64,000 nucleotides of DNA from the NCBI RefSeq assembly GCF_003226895.2, contig NZ_PNJG02000002.1, forward strand, positions 682,001-746,000. Direction: 5' to 3'. Shown piece by piece: positions 1 to 12,077 of the stretch. The notes under the pieces are model-generated. The model had not been told where the DNA came from and did not search any database. It saw nothing but the letters and a program-made list of their open reading frames with translations. The DNA comes from Kocuria tytonis (GTDB lineage: Bacteria > Actinomycetota > Actinomycetes > Actinomycetales > Micrococcaceae). Positions within the stretch are counted from its first letter, which is position 1. The number at the start of each line of letters is the position of its first letter. A program made the translations under genes and the position numbers.

Positions 1-94
1 CCCGGGCGAAGGGGATCGACGGGAAGGACCACAGTGCCGCCAGGTACACCAGGGTGCCGGCGAGGCGCGGCAGTCGGTCGTGGGATGTCTTCAT
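1..94 (-). CDS. N-terminus of an unidentified membrane or exported protein (partial)
   Basis: An open frame runs from an ATG at position 94 off the left edge, giving 31 residues. It begins MKTSHDRLPRLAG and continues into a hydrophobic stretch (TLVYLAALWSFP), so it looks like a first membrane segment or a signal anchor. Third codon positions are almost all G or C, as in the confirmed genes nearby, and a GGAGAG sequence lies about 10 bases upstream of the ATG. The family cannot be recognised from this fragment. Confidence 0.5.
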   Translation of the reverse strand, partial: MKTSHDRLPRLAGTLVYLAALWSFPSIPFAR

Positions 95-218
95 ACGGGT
101 GGTTCTCTCCGTCCGGTGGTTCGGCTTCGGGGGCGGCCGGGCGCTCGTCGGGGCACCGTGTCCTTGCTATCACGGGTGACCGTGGAACGAAGCACAACGG
201 TGTGCGCGCACCGCGCCA

Positions 219-1242
219 TCATGTCAGGTGCTGCACGACCATGGGCAGCAGCGGGACCACCCGGGGATGGACCTGGTGCCCCATGCCGGGGACGCTGACG
301 AAGCGCGCTCCGGGAATGGCCGCCGCGGTGGCGGGCCCACCGTCCGGACGGACGATCTTGTCGTGGTCCCCGTGGAGCACGAGCGTGGGCGCGGTGATCC
401 CCGTGAGGACCTCCGTACGGTTGCCGGAGGCGCGGATGGCCCCGATCTGACGGCGCATCGCGGCGGCCTCGTGGCGCGGGTCCAGGCTGCGCTGCCAGTG
501 CACCTCCGCGAGCCGGCGTTCGTGGGCCAGGTCCACGGGGAACCCCGGGCCGGCCAGGTGTCGGGACATCACCAGGCGGGAGCGGATGTACATCCGCCGG
601 GTCCTGGCGCCGGGCAGGGCGAGCATGGCGGCGGTGGACGTGGCCGCCGTCCCCACCGAGGGGTCACCCGTGGTGGAGCACAGGGAGATCAACCGCCGCA
701 CCGCGTCCGGGTTGGCCCGCCAGGGACTGCGCGATCATCCCTCCCAGGGAGAAGCCCATGACGTCCGCGCGCTGCACCCCCAGTTCGCGCAGGGCGTCGG
801 CCACGTCCTGGGACATGTCCTCCACCGTGTACTGGCCCTCGGGGAGCGTGCCGCTCAGCAGCTGCCGCGCGGTGGGCGGGGCCGACGACGCACGGAAAGA
901 ACGTCCCTCGTCCCGGTTGTCCAGCCGGATCACGCGGTGGCCGTGCCGGGTGAGTCCGCGCACGAAGGACAGCGGCCACGTGGTGAGGTCGAAGCCCAGG
1001 CCGGTGATCAGCACCAGTGGCGGACCGTCGGGCGGGCCTTCCAGGCGCGCACAGATGAACCGCTCCTCGTCCAGGCGGATGATCCGTTCCTCGCCGCCGC
1101 CCTCCGGCTCCAGGAGCGGGTCAGGCTCCGGGGGCGCACCCGGAACCGGGGGCGGGACCGGTTGCGGCGCGCGGGCGGTCGCGGCGGCGTCGTCACCCGA
1201 ACGGGAACGGCCCACCGCGGGAGCACGGAACCGGCGGGTCAC
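219..1242 (-). pseudogene. alpha/beta hydrolase interrupted by a frameshift
   Basis: Two overlapping frames (about 1242-664 and 701-219) together make one complete alpha/beta hydrolase of about 300 residues. The first carries the N-terminal sheet region and the nucleophile elbow GFSLGG. The second carries the acid loop (HGDHDKIVRPDGG) and the histidine motif (GMGHQVHP), so the whole Ser-Asp-His triad is present but split between frames. The break lies near 702-720: after QSLA the sequence must change frame to continue as ANPDAVRRLISL, which needs one base removed or two added. The first ~45 residues are a Pro/Ala-rich extension. The break may be a true inactivation or a base error. Substrate unknown; the family includes esterases, haloperoxidase-like and 3-oxoadipate enol-lactonase-like enzymes. 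Confidence 0.75.
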
Positions 1243-1291
1243 GGCACCCGGCGGAGCCGCGAGAGCCCGGACGGACCGGTGGGGGCGCCGG

Positions 1292-2134
1292 TCACCGCAG
1301 CACCACCGTCTTGCCGCCGTGCAGGATCACGCGGCCCTCGCAGTGCCAGCGCACGGCGTCCGAGAGCGCCTTGCACTCGGTGTCCCGCCCGGCGGCCACG
1401 AGGTCCTCCGGACCGTAGGCGTGGTTCACCTCCACCACCTGCTGGGTGATGATGGGGCCCTCGTCCAGCTCCGCGTTCACGTAGTGGGCGGTGGCACCCA
1501 CGGTCTTCACACCACGGTCGTAGGCCTGGTGGTAGGGTTTGGCGCCCTTGAAGGAGGGCAGGAACGAGTGGTGGATGTTGATCACGCGCCCCTCCATCCT
1601 GGTGGCCAGGGAGTCGCTGAGCACCTGCATGTACCGGGCCAGCACCACCAGGTCCACCTCGAAACGGTCCACCAGGTCCAGCAGCTTCGCCTCCGCCTCC
1701 GGCTTGGTGTCCTTGGTGACGGGCACGTGGAAGAACGGGATGCCGTGCCACTCCACGAGCCGCTGGTGGTCCCGGTGGTTGGAGACCACCGCCACGATCT
1801 CCACCGGCAGCTCCCCGGTGCGCGCACGGAAGAGGAGGTCGTTGAGGCAGTGGCCGAACTTGGAGACCATCACCAGCACCCGCCGCTTGGCCCTGTGCTG
1901 GTGCAGCTCCCACCGCATCCCGAAGCGTTCGGCCACCGGTGCGAGGTCCGCGCGCACCGCGTCCTCGTCCAGCACGGCGCCGTCCATGGGTGCCATGTGC
2001 ACGCGCATGAAGAAGCGGCCCAGGCGCCGGTCGTCGAACTGTGTGAGCTCCACGATGTTCGCGCCGTGCTCCAGCAGCACCCCGCTCACGGCGTGCACGA
2101 TCCCGGGCTGCTCCGGGCAGTCCAGGGTCAGCAC
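1292..2134 (-). CDS. purU: formyltetrahydrofolate deformylase
   Basis: PurU hydrolyses 10-formyl-tetrahydrofolate to formate and tetrahydrofolate, balancing one-carbon pools. The 280-residue frame has the N-terminal ACT domain (LTLDCPEQPGIVHAVSG, residues ~3-90) and a C-terminal formyltransferase-type domain with NHRDHQ, the FLPSF segment and the GATAHYV motif (histidine and following loop), then DEGPII. Length matches the family. The start is uncertain: GTG 2134 is the only in-frame start close to the conserved region, but it leaves almost no N-terminal tail. A much better ribosome site (AGGAGA followed by GTG at 2193) precedes codons for MSTPHPTPPHRPP in a different frame that terminates after about 21 residues. 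This suggests a one-base error or a mutation between 2135 and 2190. Confidence 0.88.
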   Translation of the reverse strand: MLTLDCPEQPGIVHAVSGVLLEHGANIVELTQFDDRRLGRFFMRVHMAPMDGAVLDEDAVRADLAPVAERFGMRWELHQHRAKRRVLVMVSKFGHCLNDLLFRARTGELPVEIVAVVSNHRDHQRLVEWHGIPFFHVPVTKDTKPEAEAKLLDLVDRFEVDLVVLARYMQVLSDSLATRMEGRVINIHHSFLPSFKGAKPYHQAYDRGVKTVGATAHYVNAELDEGPIITQQVVEVNHAYGPEDLVAAGRDTECKALSDAVRWHCEGRVILHGGKTVVLR

Positions 2135-2319
2135 CAGTTCCGGGGTGGCCGGCGTGGCGGGCGGTGAGGTGGGGTGGGGTGCGGGGTGCTCACGGGTTCT
2201 CCTGGTGGTTGCTCGTCCATGGTGGTCGGGGTCCGGGTGCGGGTCCCCGGTCGCGTCGCACGACCTCGGGACGTGTCCTCAGTCACGGCGTCCAGGAGCC
2301 AGTGTGCCGTGTCCCACCC

Positions 2320-2404
2320 GCAGGATGCGCGAGGCGTGACCCGCCACGTGTCCTGCGTCGCAGAGCGGGGCGGTCGCAGCAGCGGAGCAGCGCGCCGACC
2401 GCCC
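2320..2404. other. two hairpins in the purU-xdhA divergent region
   Basis: The 515-base gap between purU and xdhA carries no convincing gene. It contains two inverted repeats. The first is GCAGGA (2320-2325) / TCCTGC (2351-2356), with an inner GGCG (2333-2336) / CGCC (2342-2345). The second is a perfect nine-base repeat GGGCGGTCG (2368-2376) / CGACCGCCC (2396-2404) with a 19-base loop. They lie 130-270 bases upstream of purU and 250-330 bases upstream of xdhA, so they could belong to a leader RNA, an operator or neither. I recognise no known riboswitch consensus here. The rest of the gap shows nothing else I can name. Confidence 0.35.
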
Positions 2405-2649
2405 AGGTCGCCCGCGTGCTGACACGGTGGGCGATCGGCGTCTCGGGAGGACCGGTGGGCGGAGCGCCTTGCCGTTCCGGGTGTGACGTGACTAACGTTG
2501 GCGCACAGCCTACGGCGGGTCCTGAACGGACTATCTACCGGGCGAGCAATCAGAACCGCACCGGTTCGGCGCCAGGAAGCTCCCGGAACAGCTGAGGACT
2601 CATCCGCTTCGCGTCGCGGCCGGTGGCTTGTCACGAGGAGTCCAGCGCC

Positions 2650-6533
<3,884 letters not shown>

Positions 6534-6534
6534 C

Positions 6535-7365
6535 GTGGACTGGCTGGACGCCCTGCAGCTGCTGCGCGGGGAGGGGCGCGCGTGCGTGCTCGCCACCGTG
6601 ACGGACGTGCGCGGGCACGCCCCGCGCGAGGCCGGCACCAAGATGGTGGTGGACGAAGCCCGCACCTGGGACACCGTGGGCGGCGGGAACCTCGAGGCCA
6701 CGGTGGTCGAGCGGGCCCGTGCCATGATCGCCGCGGGGGAACGGGATCCGCGGAGCGTGGAGTTCGCCCTCACGGAGCACGCCACGGTGGAGCACGGCCG
6801 GCAGTGCTGCGGGGGCGTGGTGCGGGTGCTGCTGGAACCGCAGCCGGCGCTTCCCACCGTGGCGGTATTCGGCGTGGGGCACGTGGGTCACGAGCTGGCA
6901 CGCGTGCTCAGCCGGTTCCCCGTGCGGCTGCACCTGGTGGACAGCCGCGCGGAACAGGTCCGCCGCGACCGGTTCGCGGACCTGGTGGACGGCCCCGCCC
7001 AGCTGCAGCTGCACTACACCCCGGCGCCCGAGAGCGTCCTGGCGGGGCTGCCCGCCGGGGCCCACGTGCTGATCATGAGTCACGACCACGCCGAGGACTT
7101 CCTCCTGTGCGATGCCGCTCTGCGCCGGGGGGATCTGGGCTCCGTGGGCCTCATCGGCTCGTCCGCCAAGTGGGCGCGGTTCCGCAAGCGGCTGCGGGAG
7201 GAAGGCCACACGGAGGCGGCGGTCCGCAGGATCAGGTGCCCCATCGGTCTGCCGGACGTCCCGGGCAAGTCCCCGGCGGCCATCGCCGTGAGCGTGACGG
7301 GGCAGCTGCTGGGGGAGTTCGAACGGCAGCGGCCCGGCCACCCCCGGGACGGCGCGGCTCAGTAG
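6535..7365 (+). CDS. xdhC: xanthine dehydrogenase accessory protein
   Basis: XdhC binds molybdenum cofactor, promotes its sulfuration and inserts it into XdhB. The protein begins at GTG 6535, one base after the xdhB stop (VDWLDALQLL), 276 residues. It has the N-terminal XdhC/CoxI domain (HAPREAGTKMVV, TVGGGNLEA, QCCGGVV) and a C-terminal Rossmann-like domain with VFGVGHVGHELA (~104-115) and GLIGSSAKWARF. No separate start signal is obvious, so translation is probably coupled to xdhB. It meets guaD tail to tail with a seven-base overlap. Confidence 0.92.
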   Translation: MDWLDALQLLRGEGRACVLATVTDVRGHAPREAGTKMVVDEARTWDTVGGGNLEATVVERARAMIAAGERDPRSVEFALTEHATVEHGRQCCGGVVRVLLEPQPALPTVAVFGVGHVGHELARVLSRFPVRLHLVDSRAEQVRRDRFADLVDGPAQLQLHYTPAPESVLAGLPAGAHVLIMSHDHAEDFLLCDAALRRGDLGSVGLIGSSAKWARFRKRLREEGHTEAAVRRIRCPIGLPDVPGKSPAAIAVSVTGQLLGEFERQRPGHPRDGAAQ

Positions 7366-7853
7366 TCCGTGCGTGCGCTGTTCTCCGCCCAGGCCTGGAA
7401 CGGCGCGTTGCGGTTCTCCACGGCCACGTGGGAGACGGGGAGCATCCGGTCGCGCTCCTCGGGCGCGGCGGTGAAGAAGTCGTGGAACGCGGCGTCGTCG
7501 AACCCGCCGCGTGCGGCGTCGTGGCGGTCCGCCGCGAAGTGGACCGCGTCCAGCCGGGCCCACAGTGAGGTCGCCAGACACATGGGGCAGGGCTCGCAGC
7601 TGGAGTACAGGACGGCCCCGCTGAGGTCGTGGGTGCCCAGCGCACGGCACGCGGCACGGATGGCGGAGACCTCGGCGTGGGCCGTGGGGTCGTTGTCAGC
7701 GGTGACGCGGTTGACGGCGGTGAACTCCCGCCCGTCCGCCGTGACGAGCACGGCACCGAACGGCCCGCCGTCCTCGGAGGCGTTGCGCGCGGCGGCCGCG
7801 ATGGCCGTGCCCAGGTGTCGGCGGACGGTGTGCGGATCAGGGGAGTGCGTCAT
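7359..7853 (-). CDS. guaD: guanine deaminase (CDA-fold)
   Basis: GuaD converts guanine to xanthine and ammonia, feeding xanthine to the convergent xdhABC products. The 164-residue protein has the cytidine-deaminase-fold zinc motif: HAE (H59, E61) and CEPCPMC (C89, C92). The C-terminus (PFQAWAEN...RTDY) resembles the short Bacillus-type GuaD rather than the amidohydrolase type. It lies 48 bases downstream of the purine permease on the same strand, suggesting co-transcription. A tRNA adenosine deaminase is the main alternative, but the tail and context favour guanine. Confidence 0.85.
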   Translation of the reverse strand: MTHSPDPHTVRRHLGTAIAAAARNASEDGGPFGAVLVTADGREFTAVNRVTADNDPTAHAEVSAIRAACRALGTHDLSGAVLYSSCEPCPMCLATSLWARLDAVHFAADRHDAARGGFDDAAFHDFFTAAPEERDRMLPVSHVAVENRNAPFQAWAENSARTDY

Positions 7854-7901
7854 GGGGCTGTGCCTTCCGGGAGGGGATGTGGATGTGGCTGCATGCTCGT
7901 G

Positions 7902-9482
7902 TCACCGCTCGTCCTGCGGGTAGACCCGGTGGATCTGTCCGGTCTCCGTGAGCTCGCCGCTCTGCACGCGTCGGCGGGCGTCCGCCACGAGGTGGTCGTC
8001 CACCACGGCCACCTCCTGACCGTCCTCGCCCAGCAGGCGGCCGTCCACCACGGTGTCCCCCTCCTGCAGGCCCTGGACGACGGAGCGCGGGAGCACGCGC
8101 GGCGGGGCCGCGGCGAACACGGACGAGTCGGGGCGTGAGCCCCACGTGATCTCGTTGAAGAGGATGTTGAGCAGCACGGCGGTCACGGCCGACGCGCTGA
8201 TGCCGGAGCCCAGCACCACCTGCACCCAGGACGGGAACTGCTCGTAGAAGGCGGGGGAGACCACCGGGATGAGGCCCATGGCCACGGCGACCGCCACCAC
8301 CACCAGGTTCAGCCCGGAGCGGTAGTCCACGCCGCCCAGGGTGCGGATGCCGGAGGCGGCCACGGTGCCGAACAGCACGATGCCCGCCCCTCCGAGCACG
8401 GGTGAGGGCACGGCGGCGACCACCCGGCCCAGGACGGGCAGCAGGCCCAGGGCCACCATGATCACGCCAGCCCCGGCCACCGCGAAGCGGCTGCGGATCC
8501 CGGTGATCGCCACGAGGCCCACGTTCTGCGCGAAGGCCGTCTGGGTGAACGAGTTGAAGATCGGGGAGACCGTGGAGGAGAGCATGTCCGCCCGCAGGCC
8601 GCTGGCGATGCGCCGGGAGTCCACGCGGGTCCCCACCACCTCACCCACGGCCACGATGTCCGCGGTGGTCTCGGTCATGGTCACGATGACCACCACGATC
8701 ATGCCCAGCACGGCGGAACCCACGATCACCGGGAAACCGAACGCGAACGGGGTGGGAAATCCCACCGCGGGGCCCTGGCCCACCCCCGAGAAGTCGGCCT
8801 GTCCCGTCAGGACCGCCACGAGGGTGCCGATCACGATGGCCAGCAGGATCGACAGGCGCGAGATCGCCGCGGAGCCCACCTTGGACAGCAGCAGGACCAC
8901 CAGGAGGGTGAACGCGGCCAGCCCGATGTTCGCCGCCGAACCGTGACCCGGACTGCCCTGCGGGCCGAGGGCCCACCCGGCCGCCACGGGCATGAGGGTC
9001 ACCCCGATGGTCGTGATGACCACACCCGTGACCACGGGCGGGAAGAACCGGATGATCTTCGCGAAGAACGGGGCCAGCACGAATCCCACAGCCGCGGCCA
9101 CCACGATGGCGCCGAACACCACCCGCAGGCCGTCCTTGCCCGGGGTGCCCTGCAGGATGGCCAGCATGGTGGCCACTCCCGAGAACGAGACGCCCTGCAC
9201 CAGAGGAAGCTGTGCCCCCAGGAACGGGACCCCCACGCTCTGCAGGATGGTGGCCAGCCCGCCCGTGAAGAGGGCCGCGGCCACCAGGACCCCGGTGGCC
9301 CCGGCATCCAGGCCCGCGGCGTTGCCGATCACGAGCGGCACCGCGATCACACCGCCGTACATGGTCAGCACGTGCTGCAGACCGTAGCCCAGGGACCTGC
9401 CGACGCCCAGGCGGACGTCCTCGGGCCGCCGCGGTGTTCCCGTGGTGGCTGAGGTTCCTAGTGCTCTCCCGACACGTGCCAC
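7902..9482 (-). CDS. nucleobase:cation symporter-2 family permease (xanthine/uracil type)
   Basis: This is an inner-membrane proton symporter for a purine or pyrimidine base. The 526-residue protein has about 12-14 hydrophobic segments and the NCS2 signature QNVGLVAITGIRSR near the middle. I place the start at GTG 9482, preceded by GAGGGGGG at eight bases; the open frame extends about 20 codons further without a better start. The last ~80 residues form a hydrophilic tail that is longer than in many family members. Next to guaD and xdh, xanthine or guanine/hypoxanthine uptake is the likely role, but substrate cannot be read from sequence. Confidence 0.88.
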   Translation of the reverse strand: MARVGRALGTSATTGTPRRPEDVRLGVGRSLGYGLQHVLTMYGGVIAVPLVIGNAAGLDAGATGVLVAAALFTGGLATILQSVGVPFLGAQLPLVQGVSFSGVATMLAILQGTPGKDGLRVVFGAIVVAAAVGFVLAPFFAKIIRFFPPVVTGVVITTIGVTLMPVAAGWALGPQGSPGHGSAANIGLAAFTLLVVLLLSKVGSAAISRLSILLAIVIGTLVAVLTGQADFSGVGQGPAVGFPTPFAFGFPVIVGSAVLGMIVVVIVTMTETTADIVAVGEVVGTRVDSRRIASGLRADMLSSTVSPIFNSFTQTAFAQNVGLVAITGIRSRFAVAGAGVIMVALGLLPVLGRVVAAVPSPVLGGAGIVLFGTVAASGIRTLGGVDYRSGLNLVVVAVAVAMGLIPVVSPAFYEQFPSWVQVVLGSGISASAVTAVLLNILFNEITWGSRPDSSVFAAAPPRVLPRSVVQGLQEGDTVVDGRLLGEDGQEVAVVDDHLVADARRRVQSGELTETGQIHRVYPQDER

Positions 9483-9634
9483 GGCGATCGCCCCCCTCGT
9501 TCTCGGACCGTCGCGCGGGAGGCGCGGGACCGGCACGGCCACCGGCCCACGCCGTCACCGGCGCGGGCCGGTGTGCAGTGGATTCCTGTCCGGTCCCGCT
9601 CCCACGGGGAGGCACCGCGGCCAGGGTGGGGTCG

Positions 9635-9664
9635 AGCGTAACCGGCGGAAAGTGTGAGGTGCAA
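9635..9664 (-). promoter_or_regulatory. candidate promoter of the purine permease-guaD operon
   Basis: Reading the minus strand, TTGCAC (9664-9659) and TACGCT (9640-9635) are separated by 18 bases, a fair match to a housekeeping -35/-10 pair. It lies about 150 bases upstream of the permease start. This is a sequence match only. Confidence 0.35.
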
Positions 9665-9754
9665 CACTCCCGCATTCGGGCCCGGACTCGGCCCCCGCCC
9701 ATCCGCGGGCAGCCCGCCTCCCGGCGCGGACGTGGAGCACTCGGCATGGTAGTA

Positions 9755-9767
9755 ATGTGGATCACAT
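9755..9767. promoter_or_regulatory. palindrome upstream of the CUT1 ABC operon
   Basis: ATGTGGATCACAT is an exact palindromic 13-mer apart from its centre, about 90 bases upstream of the solute-binding protein start, adjacent to a TAGTAAT that could serve as a -10. It has the form of a CRP-like or GntR/LacI-type operator. The remainder of the 9483-9859 gap (377 bases) shows only the permease promoter and no gene. Confidence 0.35.
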
Positions 9768-9859
9768 CCTGCGGGGAACGCGCCGGTGCCCGGGGCCCGC
9801 CCGCACGAGCAGGCCTGCAGCGCGTCGTTCACGCACCCCTCGTCGATTGGACCCGCGAC

Positions 9860-11176
9860 ATGCGTTCCCGTCAGAAGCAGCTGCTCCCGGCCATGGTCTC
9901 CATCCTGGCGCTGGTGGCGCTCAGCGGCTGCGGTGCGGGATCCCGCGTGGCCGAGAACGGCGGCGGCACCGAGGTCCCCTGCGACGTCGGCGTTCCGCAG
10001 GGCGGCGCCACGGTGGAGGTGCTCGCGTACAACTCCTCGGCCATCGACCCGTTCACCAACACGATGGTCCGCAGCTGCAAGCAGGACAACCTGGTGGTGC
10101 GCCACGAACCCATCGACTTCGCGGGGCAGCTCCAGCGCACCCAGGCCACGCTGTCCGGTGACAAGGGCACGTTCGACCTGGTGGAGACCTACAACTTCAT
10201 CGTCCCCACGTACGGGGCGGAGGGCAAGCTCAGGCCGCTCGACGACCTCTTCGCCAAGTACAAGGAGAAGTACGGCCTGGACGGGCTGAACCAGCAGATG
10301 CTGGACGCGATGTCCTACGACGGCCACCTCTACGCCCTGCCCATGCAAGCGCAGGTGTTCACCATGGCCTACCGCAAGGACGTCTTCGACGAGCTCGGGC
10401 TGAAACCGCCCACCACCTTCGCCGAGCTGCGGGACGTGGCGCGCAAGATCCAGGACTCCGGGAAGATGGAGCACCCGGTGGCGATGCCCTGGCTCGCGAG
10501 CGCGGACATCGTCACCGCCTACGACGCCGCCATGGGGTCGTTGGGCACGGACCTCATCGACAGTGCCCGCAACCGCCCCAACTTCGACACCCCGGCCGCC
10601 GGCAGGGCGTTCGAGGAGCTCACGTCCCTGATGCCCTACATGGATCCGCAGGTCACCACGTTCGACCAGCCGGCCGTCCAGCAGCAGATGTACAACGGGG
10701 ACGCCGCGGTGTCCATCATGTTCTCCGGCCGCATGAACGACCTCGCGGACCCGGACAACTCCCAGTACGCGGACCGCATCGCCTTCGCCCCGCCGCCCAG
10801 CGTGGAGAAGGGCGGCAAGCAGTACAGCTCCCTGTCCGTGGACGGCTGGTCGATCCCGGCCAACACGGAGGTGGATCCTGATCTGCTCTTCCAGCTCATG
10901 GCAGTCTCGGTGGGGCAGGAGGCCTCGGAGTCCGCGGTGCCCGCGGCGTATCCCGCCCGCAAGGGCGTGGTGACCCCGCAGAACTCCCCGTACGCGGACG
11001 CGGCCAACAACGCGATCAAGCACGCGCCGCCCCCGGAGCCGTACGCGGCGACGTCGTTGATCAGCAACGCGATCACCCCCACGGTGGCCGAGGTGGTGAC
11101 GGGCAGGACCGAGCCCGAGGAGGGGACCCGGCGCATGCAGGAGACGGCCGCGAAGATCCTGAAGGAGAACCAGTGA
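9860..11176 (+). CDS. ABC transporter solute-binding lipoprotein (family 1, sugar type)
   Basis: Extracytoplasmic receptor delivering solute to the two permeases downstream. The ATG at 9860 gives a typical lipoprotein signal: MRSRQKQ, a hydrophobic core, then the lipobox LSGC (C about residue 24). The mature 415 residues follow the family 1 solute-binding pattern (TFDLVETYN, YALPMQAQVFTMAYRKDVF, TFAELRDVARKI, FQLMAVSVGQEAS). Proteins of this group usually bind sugars, polyols or glycerol phosphates. The frame is open far upstream, but codon character there differs and no signal peptide would result. No ATPase gene accompanies the operon, so a shared MsiK-like ATPase is presumably used. Confidence 0.88.
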   Translation: MRSRQKQLLPAMVSILALVALSGCGAGSRVAENGGGTEVPCDVGVPQGGATVEVLAYNSSAIDPFTNTMVRSCKQDNLVVRHEPIDFAGQLQRTQATLSGDKGTFDLVETYNFIVPTYGAEGKLRPLDDLFAKYKEKYGLDGLNQQMLDAMSYDGHLYALPMQAQVFTMAYRKDVFDELGLKPPTTFAELRDVARKIQDSGKMEHPVAMPWLASADIVTAYDAAMGSLGTDLIDSARNRPNFDTPAAGRAFEELTSLMPYMDPQVTTFDQPAVQQQMYNGDAAVSIMFSGRMNDLADPDNSQYADRIAFAPPPSVEKGGKQYSSLSVDGWSIPANTEVDPDLLFQLMAVSVGQEASESAVPAAYPARKGVVTPQNSPYADAANNAIKHAPPPEPYAATSLISNAITPTVAEVVTGRTEPEEGTRRMQETAAKILKENQ

Positions 11177-11204
11177 CACGTGATCCGAGCGCAAGGCGGC
11201 CCCG

Positions 11205-12077
11205 ATGATGCGCAAACGGGAGTTCTACTCCCTGGTGGGCCCCAGCATGCTGGTGATGGTGGGGCTGCTGCTGGTGCCCCTGTACCTCACGGTCAAGTGG
11301 AGCTTCCAGGACGTGGACTACGGCTCGCCGGGGCAGTTCGTGGGCCTGGACAACTACGCCCGGGCGTTCACGGACCCGCGGTTCGGGCACGCGCTGCTGT
11401 TCACCGCCGGACTCACCCTGGTGGTGACCGCGGTGCTGCTGGTGGGCGGGTACGTCCTGGCGGCCATGATCAACAGGCTGGGCCGGATGCGCCCGGTGGT
11501 GCTGGGGATCCTGCTGATCTCCTACGTGATCCCGCAGGTGGTGGGCGCCACCATGTTCTCGTGGCTGTTCGACCAGAACTTCGGCGGCGTGGTCAACCTC
11601 GCCGTCAGCTGGGTCACGGGGGAGGATGTCCTGTGGTTCGTGGAGGCGTGGCCCAACCGCATCATGGTGGCACTAAATGTGATCTGGTCCATGCTGCCCT
11701 TTGCCACGCTCATCATGCTGGCCGGTCTGCAGGGGGTTTCCCAGGATGTGCTGGAAGCGGCGCAGCTGGACGGCGCGGGGCCGGTGCGCACCCACTGGAG
11801 CATCATCATCCCGTCCATCCGCGGGGTCATCGGATTCGTGGGGCTCATCTCGATCATGGACATCCTGCGGGTCTTCGACAACCTCGTGCCCCTGTCCCCG
11901 CAGGCCGTGCAGCTCGGCAACGAGTCGCTGATGCTCTACATCTTCAACATTGCGTTCCAGGACGGCGGTCAGGACCTGGGGCTGGGAAGCGCGCTGTCCG
12001 TGCTGACCATCGTGGTGATCGTGATCATGCTCTACCCGTTCCTGCGTGATGTGGTCAAGGAGGCCCGGCAGCAATGA
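11205..12077 (+). CDS. ABC transporter permease (MalF/UgpA type)
   Basis: Inner-membrane permease, 290 residues with six predicted membrane segments. The binding-protein-dependent signature (EAA loop) is visible as DVLEAAQLDGAGPVRTHWSI, residues ~183-202. The start ATGATG at 11205 follows the lipoprotein stop by 28 bases; the second ATG is equally possible. It overlaps the next permease by four bases (ATGA), so the two are translationally coupled and form the heterodimeric channel. Confidence 0.88.
   Translation: MMRKREFYSLVGPSMLVMVGLLLVPLYLTVKWSFQDVDYGSPGQFVGLDNYARAFTDPRFGHALLFTAGLTLVVTAVLLVGGYVLAAMINRLGRMRPVVLGILLISYVIPQVVGATMFSWLFDQNFGGVVNLAVSWVTGEDVLWFVEAWPNRIMVALNVIWSMLPFATLIMLAGLQGVSQDVLEAAQLDGAGPVRTHWSIIIPSIRGVIGFVGLISIMDILRVFDNLVPLSPQAVQLGNESLMLYIFNIAFQDGGQDLGLGSALSVLTIVVIVIMLYPFLRDVVKEARQQ

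Noticed and set aside
2260-2420. Glycine, ZTP or tetrahydrofolate riboswitch upstream of purU
   Set aside because: None of the conserved cores of these classes could be found on the minus strand; only generic hairpins are present.
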